A model generated the notes under the pieces. It was not told the DNA's origin. It saw only the letters and a program-made list of their open reading frames with translations, and did no database searches. Position numbers and translations under genes: made by a program. A stretch of DNA of 64,000 bases from Novosphingobium sp. ERN07 (GTDB lineage: Bacteria > Pseudomonadota > Alphaproteobacteria > Sphingomonadales > Sphingomonadaceae): contig NZ_JABAID010000001.1 of NCBI RefSeq assembly GCF_012641335.1, forward strand, positions 496,001-560,000, given 5' to 3'. This document shows, piece by piece, positions 62,625 through 64,000 of the stretch (positions within the stretch are counted from its first letter, which is position 1; every line of letters starts with the position of its first letter).

Positions 62625-62645
62625 AAACGCTAAGGTAATCTGGCG

Positions 62646-63266
62646 CTAAAACTGCGCCTGTATCCCGTCGATCACGAACTGTGCGGCCAGCGCTGCCAGC
62701 AACACGCCGAGCAGGCGGGTTATCACGGCTTCGACCTGTGAACCCAGCGCGCGGATGATCGGGCGGGCGGCGACGAGGGCGATGAAGCTCAAGGCCATGA
62801 CCACGCCCAGCGCGCCGAGGATCACGGCGGTTTCCTGCGTGCCGTTGGCGCGTGATGTGAGCAGCATGACCGAGGCGATGGAACCGGGGCCAGCGAGCAT
62901 CGGCATGGCCATCGGGAAGACCGATACGTCTTCGACGTGCGGCTGTGCGGTGCGGACCTTTTCAGCGCGTTCTTCACGCCGTTCGGTGCGCTTTTCGAAC
63001 ACCATGTCGAGCGCGATCAGGAACAGCATGATGCCGCCTGCGATGCGGAAGCTGTCGAGTTCGATGTGCAGTGCGCCGAGCAGATCTTCACCGAACAGCG
63101 CGAAGACCAGCAGGATGCCGGTGGCGATCACGCAGGCGCGCAGGGCCATGCTGAACGCCTGTTTGGCCGAGGCATTGGCGGTGAGGCCCGCATAGATCGG
63201 GGCGCAGCCGGGCGGATCGATCACCACGAACAGCGTGATGAAGGCGGAGATGAACAGTTGCCACAT
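62646..63266 (-). CDS. MarC family membrane protein
   Basis: This is an inner-membrane protein with six helices. The 206-aa length, the N-terminal LFISAFITLFVVIDPPGCAPIYAGLT, FRIAGGIMLFLIALDM and the MPMLAGPGSIASVMLL block are typical of MarC/UPF0056. The family was once linked to multiple antibiotic resistance, but no transport activity is established. It starts 4 nt after the stop of the upstream gene on the same strand. Confidence 0.93.
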   Translation of the reverse strand: MWQLFISAFITLFVVIDPPGCAPIYAGLTANASAKQAFSMALRACVIATGILLVFALFGEDLLGALHIELDSFRIAGGIMLFLIALDMVFEKRTERREERAEKVRTAQPHVEDVSVFPMAMPMLAGPGSIASVMLLTSRANGTQETAVILGALGVVMALSFIALVAARPIIRALGSQVEAVITRLLGVLLAALAAQFVIDGIQAQF

Positions 63267-63270
63267 CGCG

Positions 63271-64000
63271 TCAGGCTCCGTTTCCGGGAAATACGCGGTC
63301 GAACACGGGCTTCATCGCGCCGTCCTTCCACATCCATGCGGTGTGATGCCGGCTGCCATCGGGCAGGACGGTGGAGCGCCACGCAAGGCTGCCATCGCGG
63401 GACTGGCCGATCTTGCTGTCAGCGCCTGCGGGGGCATCGCTGGCGGGAAGCGGGCCAGCGGGCGGCATGAACGGCGCGGCCTTGTCCTGCTCCTTGCGTT
63501 CGCGCCGGCTGCCGGGCTGGGGCGGCACATCGCCATCGGGTCTGCGGCGGACCGGGCAATCGGCCACGGTGCCTTGCACCCAGTCGAGTTCGGGCAGGGC
63601 CTTGGGTAGCGCCGTGCCATCGTCGAGCACCCATTTCCATTCCTGCTTGCCCTTGAACTGGCGTTCCCACACGGTCACGTATTCGCCACTTCCACCGCCG
63701 GGGTAGCTTGCGCCGCCGATGGTCAGGCCCGCTGAGCCATCGCAGGCGATCCATGCCGCGCGGGGCGCCCATTTGTAGGGCTCGGCAGGGTCTTTGCGGT
63801 CTTTGAGCAGCGCCTTGGCTGCCACGCGCTTGCCATCGAACATTTCGGCACTTTCGGCAGCGGTATCGCGGAAGGCGGTCCACTGGCCCTTTTCGCGGGC
63901 GAGGCGAGCGAAGGCGATATCGGCCGCGATCAGGGCGCTGGGGTTCGCATAGGCGCGTTGCGGGCGACCGGGGCCGCCTTCGCCTTCAGGTGGCGGGCCG
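63271..64000 (-). CDS. Conserved hypothetical protein (5' partial, cut by the right edge)
   Basis: The frame is open to the end of the window, so the start is outside; the ATG at 63843 is internal. The visible part begins with a Pro/Gly-rich segment and then SALIAADIAFARLAREKGQW, FRDTAAESAEMFDGKRV, AWIACDGSAGLTIGGASYPG and TVWERQFKGKQEWKWVLDDG. This layout resembles SnoaL/NTF2-like proteins of sphingomonads, but no catalytic motif is obvious. The C-terminal third contains a Pro/Ser-rich linker and ends WMWKDGAMKPVFDRVFP. It is followed by marC with a 4-nt gap, so the two are probably co-transcribed. Confidence 0.75.
   Translation of the reverse strand, partial: GPPPEGEGGPGRPQRAYANPSALIAADIAFARLAREKGQWTAFRDTAAESAEMFDGKRVAAKALLKDRKDPAEPYKWAPRAAWIACDGSAGLTIGGASYPGGGSGEYVTVWERQFKGKQEWKWVLDDGTALPKALPELDWVQGTVADCPVRRRPDGDVPPQPGSRRERKEQDKAAPFMPPAGPLPASDAPAGADSKIGQSRDGSLAWRSTVLPDGSRHHTAWMWKDGAMKPVFDRVFPGNGA

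Noticed and set aside
1..64000. CRISPR array, prophage, integron or intact insertion sequence
   Set aside because: No regularly spaced repeats, phage structural genes, integrase or transposase frames were found on either strand.

Overview
The window is a high-GC, gene-dense chromosomal segment of an alphaproteobacterium, most probably a sphingomonad close to Novosphingobium. The basis is protein content and codon bias, not a search: a large NAD-dependent glutamate dehydrogenase, a SUF operon led by an Rrf2 regulator, a CYP153-like P450 with a class I ferredoxin reductase, a PF07310-type PAS protein, MmcB, and REP-like palindromes of sphingomonad type. No phage, plasmid, integron, intact IS or CRISPR array was seen; this looks like core chromosome with scattered repeats.

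Layout. 1-6.5 kb: LytS/LytTR two-component pair (kinase cut by the left edge), long-chain acyl-CoA synthetase, gamma-glutamyltransferase lipoprotein, pyrD. 6.5-13.3 kb: a divergent region with a strong plus-strand terminator, then the SUF operon (Rrf2 regulator, sufB, a possible micro-ORF, a DUF559 protein, sufC, sufD, sufS, sufT-like, sufA), mostly joined by 4-nt stop/start overlaps. 13.3-20 kb: TerB-like protein, TauE/SafE exporter, thrS with a Thr-rich leader ORF, hydrolase, TPR protein, LLM oxidoreductase. 20-27 kb: the 1557-aa glutamate dehydrogenase and modABC. 27-37 kb: serine hydrolase, ferredoxin reductase, queG, ABC-2 exporter pair, CYP153-like P450, Tat-type MsrB, phytase-like esterase, rpmB and tadA. 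37-46 kb: RNase T2, nadC, a second LytTR/LytS pair, DsbA-like protein, M48 protease, esterase, a 273-bp MITE-like element, PAS protein. 46-57 kb: a coupled minus-strand run (sterol-desaturase-like, DUF2141, MFS, CoA-ester lyase), DEAD-box helicase, M20 hydrolase, DUF1289, porin, a Mn2+ riboswitch with its UPF0016 exporter, mmcB, tRNA-Arg(CCG), SBF-like transporter. 57-64 kb: secreted KatG, DsbA-like protein, tRNA-Gly(GCC), YbbN-like thioredoxin, LON-domain protein, a long hairpin, MarC, and a protein cut by the right edge.

The most interesting signals are regulatory or repeat-derived. thrS is preceded by a leader ORF with seven Thr in eight codons, followed by interleaved complementary segments, which is the anatomy of a transcription attenuator. 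Palindromic repeats have been captured in reading frame at the N-terminus of SufS and at the C-terminus of QueG. A 273-bp element with 35-nt terminal inverted repeats and a perfect 21-bp inner stem fills the region upstream of an esterase gene. A terminator lies in the divergent pyrD/suf region, where only an unannotated RNA or an attenuated suf leader could use it. A 10-bp tandem GCACCTAG-type array occurs at two sites 40 kb apart in the same 5' context.
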